Assembly (NCBI GenBank): GCA_019096065.1
Contig: JAGUCH010000001.1
Location: 8,618,001-8,682,000, forward strand
Source of the DNA: Paracyclopina nana
Taxonomy: Eukaryota > Arthropoda > Copepoda > Cyclopoida > Cyclopettidae
Reading direction: 5' to 3'
DNA: 64,000 nucleotides
This document shows, piece after piece, positions 21,876 through 34,900 of the stretch. Position 1 is the first letter of the stretch; each line of letters starts with the position of its first letter. The translations under genes were made by a program, and so were the position numbers. The notes below the pieces were generated by a model, which was not told the origin of the DNA, made no database searches, and was given only the letters and a program-made list of their open reading frames with translations.

Positions 21876-22402
21876 ACATTGTTGCTTAGAAACCGATTAC
21901 GCGCACATCAACCACGAGAATGGGGGAAAATAGCATGTTACGAAGTAAGTGAAGAGCTCATTGCGCTGATATTAATTGCTTGCCAGCGTTTATCCGACAT
22001 GAACGGACTGACTTTTTAGAGAGGGATAATAAGATAAGAGGAAAGCAACTCTTTCCTTCTTAAGATTTTTCTTTCAAGCCGAGGGACTTATGCTAGTGCA
22101 AACTGGCGCGTTCAGGCAAACTGACATGATGTTGTTAATCTGCCATAAATCGAAGAGTTGCATTTGCTTTCTTTAGTATGTGGTCAGTTGCAACATGCGC
22201 GGTCAAGTTCAATTCAAACTATACATTTGCTTGTATCTCGCAGTCAATAAATCCTTTCTCTGGCCGGTCGGTCACCAGATTTACTGATATAGAAACGTGG
22301 CTTTCGCATTTTAAAAAGGCCTGGTATTATGGCGGAAATCAATGAGCACGGCAGCCACTATTGCGTAGATTTCGTAAATCAAACTTTCAAACAGTGCAAG
22401 CT

Positions 22403-22871
22403 CTACTTTTCACAGAGTTCGATCGGAGGATCGCTTGCAGAGCCTGGTCGGGCGGTTTTTTTGGCCTCACGAATTGCCTCAAGCATCTCTTCGTGCTGTC
22501 TTCTCCACTCTGTCCTCTCCTTCTTTTCAACTTCGGTAATCTGATCCTTGTAATCCGCTGCAAGGGTTCCTTCGATTCTCTGCTCAGAAATGTCGAAAAT
22601 CTCCCTCTTCTTGCTCGAGACGTTTTGGCAAACCTGCGCGACAGTTTTCATAGCAAAATTCCAACGTGAATAATTACAGGCCGAGTTTACTTACTTCTAC
22701 ATGCCTATCGATTCTATCTGTTGCAAACTTCCGTTCGCAATGGGGGCAAACGACGAGAACATCACTTTGCGGTGGTGGATTGGTATCAATATGAGACATT
22801 CGCCTCTCCCTGCTATGAAGAGAGCCACCAGGGGGTGCTAAATCTTGGTTTTTGCTCGTCCCTCCTCCCAT
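22403..22871 (-). CDS. ZC2HC1-type C2HC zinc-finger protein, small
   Basis: Two exons on the minus strand, 22871-22695 and 22633-22403, give 135 residues. One complete C2HC zinc finger is split by the intron: CPHCERKFATDRIDRHVE|VC, with ligands C, C, H and C. After it comes KKREIFDISEQRIEGT and then EWRRQHEEMLEAIREAKK, both matching the conserved tail of the ZC2HC1 family (KR-VFD-S-KQR--GT and WR-KHEEF---IR-AK). Vertebrate ZC2HC1A is about 325 residues with two fingers, so this is a short member with one finger. The N-terminus is Gly/Ser-rich and starts MGGG, which could allow N-myristoylation. The molecular role is not known to me. The gene is convergent with the FN2-like gene. Confidence 0.8.
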
Positions 22872-23483
22872 AACTCAACGTTACGCAGTCGAGCCTCAAA
22901 TGACAGCGAATCAACTACAGTATCAAGGTCAGTATTTTATTGATGGATCTCTCGTACAGGCTCTTCACAAACAAGCCACTGTGATATTCAGGAAGTATAA
23001 CAAAAAAGTCATGGCTCTGATTATATGGATGAATTTTCCTTGGAGCAATCACTGGCTAAGAAAGCTGCTCTAATTACTTCAATCAAGACATATATGACCC
23101 TAATGAGCAAGGAGCTCCAAGAATTAGCTTGATGGCATGAAGCCCATTAACATTCGTTTGCAGAGCATTTTCTAAAGCCTGCAATAGAGCATGGCTACAA
23201 TGCATATTTTCTGTTGTCAGAATGCCCCATGGATACCAGGTGTGGAAAGGGCCACAACAAAGCAATACATATAATAGCAAAGAGAGCTCTGCCAGCTTTC
23301 CAAAAAATTCTTGAATTCACCTCTTGGATCAAACAGATGATGCACTATCCTCACATATGAAGGGATGTGCCGAGCCATTGCACAAGCCAATTACTTGAAG
23401 TCTTCCAGAAGAGTTACGTAGCTAAGAAGCTTATACCAATCTAAAAGCTGTTAATACCTACGTCGAAAACAACGCCTAAATCT
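22872..23483. other. Gap between ZC2HC1-type gene and GPCR; possible GPCR tail exon
   Basis: The plus-strand open frames here have no support. On the minus strand 23322-23217 could be a last exon of the GPCR: it would add a 34-residue cytoplasmic tail beginning GEFKNFLESW in the right phase. The acceptor (CCAAG) has a weak pyrimidine tract, so I left it out of the main model. Confidence 0.35.
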
Positions 23484-26400
23484 CTACAAAACAGTGTACA
23501 GCAGAAAATTGACAGCAGAGTTAAAGACTATTAGGCTATGGGAAATGCCGTGCACATGTAGCAACCAAACGGGCCATGAGGTATTTCCTGGGTACAGAGC
23601 CTCAAATACGGTGGGTATCAGCCTCCATACATGGCAAAAAATGAATAGCCACACGATGGCTAACGCTATTCTTGTGAGCCGAGCTTCACCAGACCGAAGT
23701 ATCGAAATTCTAACTGTTGCCGTTTCACCCGATTTGCTGGGCTTGGTGCTTTGAGCCATCAAAGGACTTCGAGCTTCGGGGACTCTTTGAGTTGTAATGC
23801 GAATTAAGTTCCCATCGAGCACAATCAAGCGGCTGTAGAAATAAAAAGATGAAAGGAGCTGTAAAATATCTTTTTCATTGTGAATTACAAGAGAATTAGT
23901 TGACCATGACATGAGCACGTTTACAAGCTTTAAAAGGTGCATAAGCGCCGCTTTTAGGTTGAACAAAGAGCTAACTTTTGTTTCATACGCATGCACAAAA
24001 GCACTTTTAATATTTAAGCACGTATTGCGGACTGATTAAGTGGCAGCTAAAGCTTTGAAGATGAAATACGATATTGGTAAAAATTTGACTGGAGGCAGCT
24101 CTACTCCGAAATTGCAATTGTGTATTGGGTAGAGTATATTAAAGGGCTGCTGGCACTAACTGATGGCAAAATGAGCGATGTCACATTTTAGAAATGGTTC
24201 CTAACTTAGGGTACAGTGGCTTTTTCAAAATGGGTGGCATTTAAAAGATATGAAGCTTTTAAAATCCGCGCAGATTCAGTAATTTCTTACCTTGAATCAG
24301 AGTTGCTCTTCTCAGCGATTGAGCAAAAGAGTGAAGGAGCAGAACTAGCTTTTCGGAGCCACATTTCGCCTCTGAAAAAAGTTTAAGTTTTTCCGCACAT
24401 GGCTTTCAGCCAGATTAAAGTACTTACTTAGTCTTCCCGTGCTTGTTGCTGTACAATTGTACTCCATTGCGAGAGTTGACTTTTCCCCTCTTTTGCAACA
24501 TTTGAGCTGTATTCCGTTTTTGAGGGCTATACTCGCACTGAGATTCACTTCTGACTCGAGTTTGCACTGATTGCGTTGAGGGTTTTTCGGGACTCATCGG
24601 TGTTCCTGTTCCATTACATATCTTGAGCCACGTTATCGGCGGCTTTTTCCAATAGCTTGGTTTGTTCTCAGTTACCGTAGGCATCACAACTTCAATGGAG
24701 TGCGTTTCACGAACGAACCGCATCCTGCAAGCAAAAATGTGCGAAGAATTAAAGTTTTATTCAACTTTGGAGTAGTCGGGCAAGTGCATGGTATTTAAGA
24801 TAAAGCCACTTTTACTCGCAACAAGCTAAATGCCTTCGAAAATGACAAGCAGAAATTATGGATAATCTACAAGGAGAAGGAGCTAATCAATTTGCAGCTT
24901 CAGAAGGCAACAGAGAATTAATCTTCAGAGAATTGAATTGATCCTAGCAACTATAGCTATATTGTGCAACTCCTCCTTGGAGATCTTTTCAGACAAGTAC
25001 CAAGGTAAGTGTTTTTCAGGCTGACAGCGAAATGAAATCGCTTTCTTACTCAGTTCTGCTTTTGTAGGTTGAGGTAGTAACCTCAAACAATAATGATCAT
25101 GAAAGTTTATGCGTATAAGAAGCAAATAAACGAGGCTAGCAGCTGTAAATTTTCGAAGAAGGATATGGCTTTCACCTTATTTCCCGGCTATTTCTTCTGC
25201 GTACAAACTTTTGCTTCCTACAAATCGAAAAAATGCTACACGTCTTTTTCCATCTTTTGAATCCATGCATTTGTGCGGCATGGTTTTCCTTTTGATCTTC
25301 TCTGCGAGACATGATTTTCTTGTTTAAGGCTTTGCTCCTGGTCGAAGAAGCCATCGCAGTCCTTAGATGACACGTTGACCTGACAGAATTGCTTCGTGGA
25401 CTTTTCGGTGCGTTACTCAAACGGCTTGATATGGCAGCTCCATTTTCCTTTCCAATTGCTCGTAAAGCTAGGAAAAATGAAGGTAGACCTAGTGGAATAG
25501 CCTACGCAATTCGCTTATAGCAAAACCATAGTCATCTACCCACATACGTACGTTTGCCACACAATAAAAAGCATCCATCAGCAAGTGGCAACGCGATCTT
25601 CAACATACTACTATATTTTAATACTGTTGGGAGCATTAATGACAAGGTTTATGCAACATTCACGAGAATATTCTCAAGAAGGATGTTGCTTCATAGCACA
25701 TGCGTAGTAGCATCGCTGTTTTTTTAGTTTTCAGTGTAACCATCTAGTGTTACCGAAAATACTGCTCTAATAAACTGAAAAAGTGAGCAGCTCGTTTGAA
25801 GCCTTTCATAAAAGAAGTCAGGATTCATACCCAACTAGTTTGTGAAGGTTGCGCAAGCGAAAAAAGGAGGCGTAATGAAAAAATGTCTGATGGGTGCAAG
25901 TGAGGCAATGCATTCTAGCCAACTTACCGAGCACGGTGTAGATGTTGAGATACAGCAGGGATAAAAGTGGAAAGGCAGAGGAGGCCAACGTGTTTAAAGC
26001 AATGCAATAAATTCTATAGTACAGTGGATTACGTCTGAGCTCTGTTGATTCGATTTCCACGGTCTCCACGAACTGAAATTAAGCCCAATAGGGTGAAAAT
26101 AGAAGAGGCATATTCAGGCTGGTGGTGTGAGGCATAAATTTTGGTTGGTCGCGCTCTGCCGTGCGTTGGGAGGCAGTAACTAAAAGTGTTCATAATCTCT
26201 GTTCTGCTTTAATGCTGAATTGGTTTCACAGAAGAAACAGACACTACTCACTATTTTAAGCTTTTTACTTACATTGAACACCTATTTTTCACCATCTAGA
26301 ATCAAAGATTTTGCCAATTTTTGCAAGAACTATTTGCAACATTGCTACTTTAAGGCTTGCTTTTTCCCAGTTTTTCCGTGCCAGTACAACAACTACAGCA

Positions 26401-28460
26401 TGGCAATCATGAGTACCAGAAAATTCTGTTTCCTCAACTTATTACAAGTAATGGCTAATTTGCTGAAAAATTGGCCATTTTTATTGAATCCACACCAGAT
26501 GAACTTTTTTGTTTTGAACTCACACAGAGCAGAGCTACAAAAAGTAAGGCTATTTATTCTGATTTGATCCATCATGCTCAGGTCTGGATATGATGTGACT
26601 CATGATCCAAAATTCCTTGACTTTCATGAATCTTACTCAAAATGGTACCAATCTGTTCCTTGAATCAATTGTACTATGACAAGCTAAAAATGAGCACTTT
26701 CTTTGCAATTTTGTTCCCAACAATTCCAGCATGTTTACAAGAATTAATTGGAGGCTTCATTAATTGCTTGTTTTTAAATTAAAAATCAAAGTGTGTGGTG
26801 GAAATCTTAATTTATAATCATTGATCGGGTCCAAAATTCGAACCGTACGCTTCAGCAAGCCATTCTCTTGGCCATTCTTTCGTCATTATATGTTATTGCT
26901 GCATTTTGATGTATTCAAGCTATCGCTCGTAGAAAAAGCCAGATATGTTGCGTTTCCCTAACAAAAGATAATTTTCTGGTAGCGATGACAGTACTTCCGC
27001 TAGCCTCGCAATATTGTCCCACAAAATACGCTTGGAAGACTCAATGTCATTGTTATGATTTGGTTTTCTTTTATGCTCATGACCTTCGGAAAAACTTGAA
27101 TTTGCCTTTCGTAGCTACGAGCACAAAGGATCTTCAAAGCTACAAAGCCATGTCTATGAATTTTTCTTCATTCATTCATGGTATATTATTCTCATGCTCT
27201 CCCCTGCATAAACCGTAGATCCAATATTTGTTACCTGAGTGATATTGATCATTTTCGAATGATCAAGGCTGGAAAAGTTCCTTATTTGACACTCAGCCAA
27301 AAAGGGCACCTCTGGGCTCTCTTCAGTAGTAACAGGGGGGGTTGGAAAAGTCCATGCTCGAGTTGAATCTAGTGGTTGTGGGCTATCATAATCATCAGAT
27401 GCTTCGGACAAGTGCTTCATTAGAAACTCTGCAGGTGTTGCTCCAAAAAGCTCTGAAACAGCGATTTGAGGCTAGGCAACAAGAAGGAACACCACGAAAG
27501 CACACGCTTTAGCCTCAAAAGCAAAATGCAGCTAAATTATGAAAAAGAAAGCTGCAAGAAACTGCTCTCATAACTAGCTTTCTTTGAGTTGGCTGCGATT
27601 GAGTTATGATGGATAGCAATGGCTTTAAATTCGTTATTTCAATCAATAATCACGCAAGTAACGCATTAAGCAGGACTCACCTCTGAAAGCCGAGTAGTTA
27701 ATTTTGGGTGGATTGAGAACGGCCTCGCAATCTACCGATAAGTCTATTGGCAGTCGACTTTGAACTGACCTCAACTCGAAGAATTTAGGGACGTAAAATA
27801 GGCAGGGTCCAACCATGATGGCGAGCATGTAATACCTGAAAATTGACATGTACGATGGCCTCTCAGCGGTTTACGTAAGATCGTCGTTGCATTGTGAGGT
27901 GTGCTAAACGAGATTTCCTTCAAGCTATGTACGTGAAGAGCTTTTCATGCTTAATGGATGCGTCGAGTAGCCTTACGTCTCCATCTGTCTTACTTACTTG
28001 AAATTTTCCTCTGTGATGTAGGAGCAATCCTTGAGCCTGCAAGTGTGACCTATCCTGACATAGCGCTCAAAGCTCATCAGAATGGTGGTGTAGATTGAGA
28101 TCATCATGGCTATTTGGACTATAGGAAGAGTGTACGGGAGGATGAACGGGTAGATGCGCAGGCTGTAGTAATTCCAATAGTCGGGTAGTCCATACAGCAT
28201 AGCTCCTCCAACGACTACCACGATATCTGATGCTGCCAGGAGCTGCAGAATGGAAAGCGGCTCCGTTTAAAAAACCGATGCCAAGTAAGCCATTTAATTT
28301 TGCGACTGCCATGCCATACCTTGAGTAGGTTGTAGAACATGGAGCATTTTCGTTTCCGCACAAGTACGACAAGGCTGCACACGTTGACGACCGCACCAAC
28401 AACCGCCAGGCTGAGTATGACCAAGTTGTACCAGTGCTCGCCACTCGAGCCATTCGCCAT
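23484..28460 (-). CDS. Rhodopsin-class peptide GPCR, FMRFamide receptor-like
   Basis: Nine exons on the minus strand, 28460-28320, 28242-27998, 27835-27681, 27452-27235, 26072-25928, 25467-25176, 24724-24428, 24371-24291 and 23832-23484, give 640 residues with all phases consistent. TM1 is about 10-35. TM2 carries LAASD. TM3 runs into SIYTTILMSFERYVRIG, with ERY in place of DRY. TM4 ends in LFYVPKFFEL, like the NLPRFFEF region of FMRFamide receptors. TM5 is introduced by ELRRNPLYYRIYCIALN. TM6 has FIFCHVWRLIPTVFEAL and TM7 has FNSAVNFLLY. No Cys sits at the top of TM3, although extracellular loop 2 has some. Loop 2 is enlarged by a whole exon, and intracellular loop 3 is very long (about 270 residues, basic and Ser-rich). 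It should sit in the plasma membrane and signal through G proteins; the ligand is unknown. The start ATG gives MANGSSGEHW, whose Asn is a possible glycosylation site. Confidence 0.85.
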
Positions 28461-28946
28461 GATGAAAGGACCGCACTCGAGCAACGTCGCGAGTCGAATG
28501 AGTTGGCGACTCGCTCAGACGAAGAGGAATGGTTGCGGCTGCGTGGTCGAGGCCAAGAGGCCTCCACAAACGTCTCGGAGAAAAAAATATCCAAAAATAA
28601 TTGCAACGAAGTGAAGCCCTGTTGACGACTCTGTCGTCTCTCCCGAGCATAACTTAATTGACGCTGACCCTAAAAGTTCCGAAAATAATGCAAGTTCCGA
28701 TTCGGAATTGAGGTTGCGTGATTTTGTGCTGTTGATGTGCGATGCGCCGCGACTGCCGATTTGCCGGCACTGCCCGCCGGCCGATTCTACAAGGACGGCC
28801 CCACTTGTAAATAGTGCGTACTATAGTGAAGACCCTCCCTGGTGCCCAGGTTCGTTGGATCGCTCCCACCGAAATCCGTCCTGCTCAAATACAATTCTCG
28901 TCAAATTGGCTGGGAGGGCTCAAAAAAACGGGATTTCGTCGCCGAA
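28461..28946. promoter_or_regulatory. Head-to-head promoter interval between GPCR and cindr
   Basis: The two start codons face away from each other 486 bases apart, so this stretch must hold both 5' untranslated regions and both proximal promoters unless more upstream exons exist. I saw no TATA box placed for either gene and no open frame worth calling. Confidence 0.45.
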
Positions 28947-31900
28947 ATGGGTGAGTTGGTTTCCTGATTGAATTTTAACGCTCTGAGCTTACTTGGGCGA
29001 GCTTTTCAGACAATTCCGCCGACCTGGTTGAGGTGGAAGTGGAATTCGACTATGAGGCGGAACTGGCAGATGAGCTCACCATCAAAACGGGGGACATCAT
29101 CAAAGAGGTCAAAAGGATGGAGGGAGGTTGGTGGGAAGGCAGCCTCGGTGGCAAAAGAGGTGTCTTTCCCGACAATTTTGTCAAGGTAAGAAAGCGTCCG
29201 TTTCCTCATAAAAATTGCAAACCAATTTCGGGCCTCCAGGTCAACTTTTTTGGCACCTTCCAAACAATGTCAAAATTTAAAATTGCTTTTCGCGCTGGGA
29301 TTCTTCGTCTATGCAAATGGTCTAGAATTCGTATCGTTGAGCCCAATGTCATAATTAAGTCATTTCTCAAGGTTCCTCATGAAGTGTTCATGGTGTTCTA
29401 CGAGCCGTCATCAATGTCATTTTTTTGGGGTGCTCCATGTCACATCATAATTAGGAGTGTTAAGAGTATTTAATTTTAGGCAGCGACAGGTACTGTGTTT
29501 TAGAGGTTTTTTTTTTTTTCAAATTGAGCTTTGTTTGAGCTCAAAATAAATGCCTGGCTGTTTTTTCTAATCACACTGACAAAATGAATATTTTGTGTGC
29601 TTATAATCAATTGCTAATGGTTTTGTGGGAAACGATGATACCATTTACGGATGATACTGTGCATGAGCGATCCTCAATTTGTAGCCACATTTCTGCTCAA
29701 AAATGCTGCATTTTGTTCTTCGCTAAAGGAGTTGACTTTAGCAATCACTCTTAAGCTAATACCATATGAACGATGAAGCGTATTTTTTAATCAGACTTTC
29801 GCAAATCCATCTTTAAAAGTCTTTAGTAGATCGCCGAAAATTAAAGTCAGGTTTTTGCCAAAGTACTGTAGACAATCATGGCATTTCGGCATCGCTTTCC
29901 TATCGCATCAAATGAATTTAAACACTGCTTCAATATTGTGAAATTACTGAAAAGCATTACATAACTATACTCGAAAAAAGTTGCAGTAAATCTTTGTTGA
30001 TTTTGACTATTTTAGTGCTTTCGAGCGGTTAAAGGCTGAAAGTTATCACTCTTGCTTTTAATTACTTTTAGGCCTAAAATAAAGCAGAAATCAGTGAACT
30101 TTCATAGCTACACCCTGATTCAGAGAATCAGACACATATATTGCTTATGTTCATAGATGAGCCTGCTTTGCTTTTGACTTAGTACTTGATGTCTAATTAA
30201 GGCATAACTTTCTTTTCATAACTAAAATATGAGCTCTAGCAAAGGTTGTTTCTGAAGCATGAAGGAAGAGCGCTATTTTGAGATAAGCTAGGCACAAATG
30301 GCATTTTATTAAACATATAGCAAAAATACTCGAGTGGTATAGGAACAAAAAGCTCTGAAATCATCTGTCATAGGTCGAAAATTTTTAATTAAACCGTATC
30401 TTGTTTGCTTGTAGCTATTTCTTACGCTATTGAGAGCAGGTGTTTAAAAACTTTCCCTTCTGATACCATTTCAAATATTGCTGATGCGATAAGTTTTGTC
30501 GCGATATATTTTTCATATTCGTGTTGCTTACAAACTCTCAATTTGGTTAGTAGGCCATTTCAAAGGATCGTAGCACTTAGTCGCACTTCAATGTGGCGCA
30601 GCACATTGAGTACAAGCCAAATTGGCGATTTACTTCAAAGGGATATTTGATTCGGAGTACGCCATCATATGTAGGGCTTGATTTTATCTGCAGAGAATAT
30701 GAGGTTTGTGAAACATATATTAGACATGAGAGGCAGCAGCTAGTTTTTTGTCGATTTGCCAGAGTCAACGGAAGAAGCCCTCTACCAGAATATTGTGAAA
30801 ATAAAACAACAATTTTCCCAAGGCGCGAGTCAGCAGGCGAATGTTTCCACATATGCTGCTAGCGTAACCGCATTCAGTTAGTCTGTGGAATTCGTTGTGC
30901 GCGACTCGAAGACTTAGTTGCTAAAAATGATGTCTGCTAACTGGTCGTGGAATTATCATATTGATGCAAATGGTAGACATGTGTACCATGTGTCAGAACC
31001 ATCGCCCCCAAATTACTGCATGTGCAGTTTGCATCCATCACATTTGTATTCACGGTCGGCAAAAATAGCTAACTATGCTTGTGAGCCCACACATTTAGTG
31101 TAAGATAAAGAAGACTCTGCTTTTGATTTTTTGTTGAAGACAGTAAATCACTTTTGGCAATTTTCAATTACTATTCTATAAAGGCAGGTAGCTTTTGTGC
31201 ATTTATCAAAGAGGTAAAAACCCACAGTATATTAGCTATTTTTATCTGCTATTCAGTGACTCAATGAAGAGATGCAACCGTAGTTCATTGCATAGTTTGT
31301 CCAGTTTTAACCTATCCACACCTTCGGACTCTCCATCACCTCCAATTCCTCATATACATGAAAAACCTTTGTTAAGCATGCAACATGACGGAATTAAGTC
31401 GAGGTGGTATAGTGGCACTCTGATTTCTGAGCATCGTCGATACATTGCGCAACCAAAGGTAATTGGAATGGGATTATACTAGTCTGTGATGGTTTTATTT
31501 TTGGATAGATTGCATTGATTTGATGGATTTCACGGAGTATTTGTTGCTAGCGAGACGTTTTCTCTTCTCTCAATTGCACGCGTGAATAACTGTCGCAAGA
31601 TTTAATGGTGTTGAATGCCTCGGTCATAGCAAGAACACACTTAATTCGATGATGCTTGTGTTATCGCAACTTCCAATTTCAATCATTTTTAGAAAAAATA
31701 TTGCTGAGGAAGTGAAAAAACAAGTTTTGCTCAGCCTCAATGTGCTTCTTAGAAGCCAAATCGATTTGGAGGCTATTCATAATAGATGTGCACCTTTAAC
31801 TTAGTTCCTATGGGATCTTCGTACAGCACGAAGGTCGAACCTTTTCGGCATGAGTCTCCTGTCGAGAGGACATTCTTACGCTTTGGCTGGAGCAACTGTT

Positions 31901-34900
31901 TTAAATTGGCAACTGCTGAACATGGAAACGTCCTCTTTGTGAGCCGCCCCATTGCCGAATGTTTAACTGGCTTTTTCTTTTCAGGTCCTGACCACAGACA
32001 ATCCCAAAGCCAAACCGAAAGCGCCAACTGTGCCATCACCTGTCGCGTTGCCTTCCACGACGACTGCCAAATCCAGCGAGGATGTACAGCTTCGACGTGG
32101 CCAGCAATTCCGCTCGAGTGCCAATCAAAACAGGAAAAAGTGTCGCGTTTTGTTCAGCTATCAGCCCAAACATGATGACGAACTCGAGCTGAAAATGGAC
32201 GAGATTGTCGAGTTCATGGCCGAGGTGGAGGATGGATGGTGGAAGGGCAAGTTAAGAGGTCGCGTCGGAGTTTTCCCTTCCAACTTTGTGGAAATGGTGA
32301 AAGGGTCCGCAGCTGCTGATGAGACAGAGGAAATGGTTGTAGCTGATAAAAACAAGAGAAACGAAAAGCTCAAGGGTGGGTTAAGGCTCCTAGCATGCTG
32401 CTCACAGTAATGATTATGCATTTTTCAGTTGAAAAAGTTGCCGCTGCCAGACCTGCCAGCAGCAAGATTAGCAGCCTGATCCAGGAGGCTGAGTCGAAGG
32501 CCTCAAAAAAGAAGGCTTCCTTGGAGAATCTCAATCTCATGAAACGGGAATCTCCCCTTGGAGGCGAGGAGATGCCCACCAAAAGCTCCGATGATCTCGC
32601 CAATGCTCCAAGACTTCCTCCAAAACCAGGTAAGATGGAGTAGGGTTGCTTGGTCGTGTTGATTTTGTGTCCTCTCTGCTTTGCTCTTACCAAACACCCC
32701 ACCACACTCTCCCAGGTCCTCGACTTGATCCTAACAACAACCAAGACTCCCAATCCAAGACATTGAAAAAAGGGAAACATCTACCTCTCATTGAGGTGAC
32801 TCCTGTTATGAATGACGAATTCAATATGGATCCCTTGGAGACTTTGTCGCCCTTTGACTTTCTGGCACCTCTGAGGCAAGACGACTCGGTCTTTTTCGTT
32901 GGCTCGCTCACTGCTGGCAAGCCGAGCCGTTTGGCCGAACCGAAATCAAGACTCAAACGGGTGCTTTCGGCTCCAAAATCTTTGAACCGGAGAAAGAGTC
33001 TGGGGAATCTATTTTCGAAAACAAAGAATAATTGCTCAGCAGCGTATGCGATTCAACAACTACAAATGTGTGCGCATTTTCCTTTCAATAGCGTCACGGT
33101 ATTCCTGTGTCGTTTTAATCTAAAAATTAACTTTTTGATGCAAGCACAGTAATTGAAAGCAGCACAGCATTAAGTTGTTGAAACTCGCGAATTTAAAAGA
33201 AGTAAGGCATCCAGCATTAATGAAGACTCGGACTTCGAGACCGCTTCCGTTGCTGGCTCTTTCAAATCCTCTTGGTCCTTCATTTTTGGTGGTGGTCGCG
33301 AGAGGTCCAAGAGTGAAACTAGCCCGAAAATTGAGCACCCTCATAGCTATTCAGGAATTGCTAAGATCACAAGGGGATCCCAGACTAGTCCTCAATTGGG
33401 AGGCGCAAGCATATGGTCTTCGCAATACAAGCACAGGGCTGAAGTCTCTACGCAAACAGAGCTTAAGCATATCTCCCCGAGAAACCGGATAATTACGAAT
33501 CCGAGAGCGACCACTTGCACTCGAGAAGAGTAATATGAGGCTAAGGATTACGAAATAAAGATCCGCATGGCCTTTCCCTACTACCAGTTTTCATGTTGTC
33601 ACGCCCTATTTTTTCCTCTCTGTTATTGCCTCCGTTCAATTTATTCATTTAGGTGGCGCTGCTTATAGTTCAATTCTTTAGGCTTATCGCGGTATACCTA
33701 CCTACTGTAGCAGCTAGTAGGAGAATAGGCAAACAAAGGGGAGGAGGCCTTTAAGATAAAGTAGCTGTCGACGTTTAACATGGATAATTCAGGTGAAGAG
33801 CTTCTTCGGCCACTTCCTTGCAGTACATTTAAAAAACGTCCGCTTTAATAGATTTTCTGACTTGCGTTCCTCATTTGGGATGGTTTCCATTTCAGTGAAG
33901 GAGCAATGCATTGTTTTGTTCCCATATAACTCGGTGAACGACGACGAGCTGACGTTGGAAGAGGGACAAGTTGTGACAATTATATCCAAGGATGTAGAAG
34001 ATAAAGGCTGGTGGAAAGGAGAAATCGATGGGAAAGTTGGAGTTTTTCCGGTAAATTAAAGTTCATTGTTTACCGAAGGCGAATCTCCTTATTTTATTCC
34101 TCTCGATTGCAGGATAACTTTGTGAAAATCATTCCATTGAAGGAAACTGCAACTATCCCCACCGCAACTGAAGACGTAAGCTTGCAGCTGGTCATTTGAG
34201 TGCTTCTCATAGCCTTTCTTTACTTTAGGTGAAGAGCAAAAAGCCTTCGCGACCACCTGGTGCCAACAAACTCGTGACTCCAACAAAAGGAATCGCCAAG
34301 AAATCGTCAGTTGACGAGTCCAATTCTTCCACCAATTCTAGCCGAGAAAAGCTTAATAGTAGCCCGAAAAGGGTTGCAACTGCCAAGGCAGCTCCGAAGC
34401 AGCCTTCGCCGGTCGCGAGCTCGGTGGCCAAAGTTTCGAAGCCCCCTGGGTCTCATGCCACCCCATCTTCTATTACAACTAGTGCAACTTCCACAGCAAA
34501 GAAACATTCCTTTGGAAAATCCACGCCGCCACCGAAGCCCAAGCCTCCAAGTCTCGCCGTTGCCTCTTCCCCACTCAATGCCAGCTCTGGCTCGCTCCAA
34601 GACTCCGCCATTGACCTTGATCTTGTGCTGCGGTCGGACGACAAACTAGCGCATCCCACTGCAGAGAGGGTCAAAGCTCCCAAGAGGCGACCACCGTCAT
34701 CAGTTTTCCAGAAAGAAGCTGTAAGTCTTTCAATGATGCACTCGTTTTCATTTTGTTTGGCATCGCGTTCGATGGTTCCATTTTATGTTCGAATTTGTTT
34801 TTCTTTTGTTTGCGTAGAAGTTGAGCGGTGATGCGTTTGAAGCGTTTGAGCAAACTTCTTCGGCTGTTAACGAGGATCTTGGGCTAACAAACCATGATTT

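Noticed and set aside
24925..25125. Extra GPCR exon in intracellular loop 3
   Set aside because: Exon 25467-25176 already joins exon 24724-24428 in the right phase, and frames in this stretch have no good acceptor and donor pair that keep the frame.
28461..28484. GPCR start eight codons upstream
   Set aside because: That frame begins at TTG. The first ATG is at 28460 and gives a sensible N-terminus with a glycosylation site.
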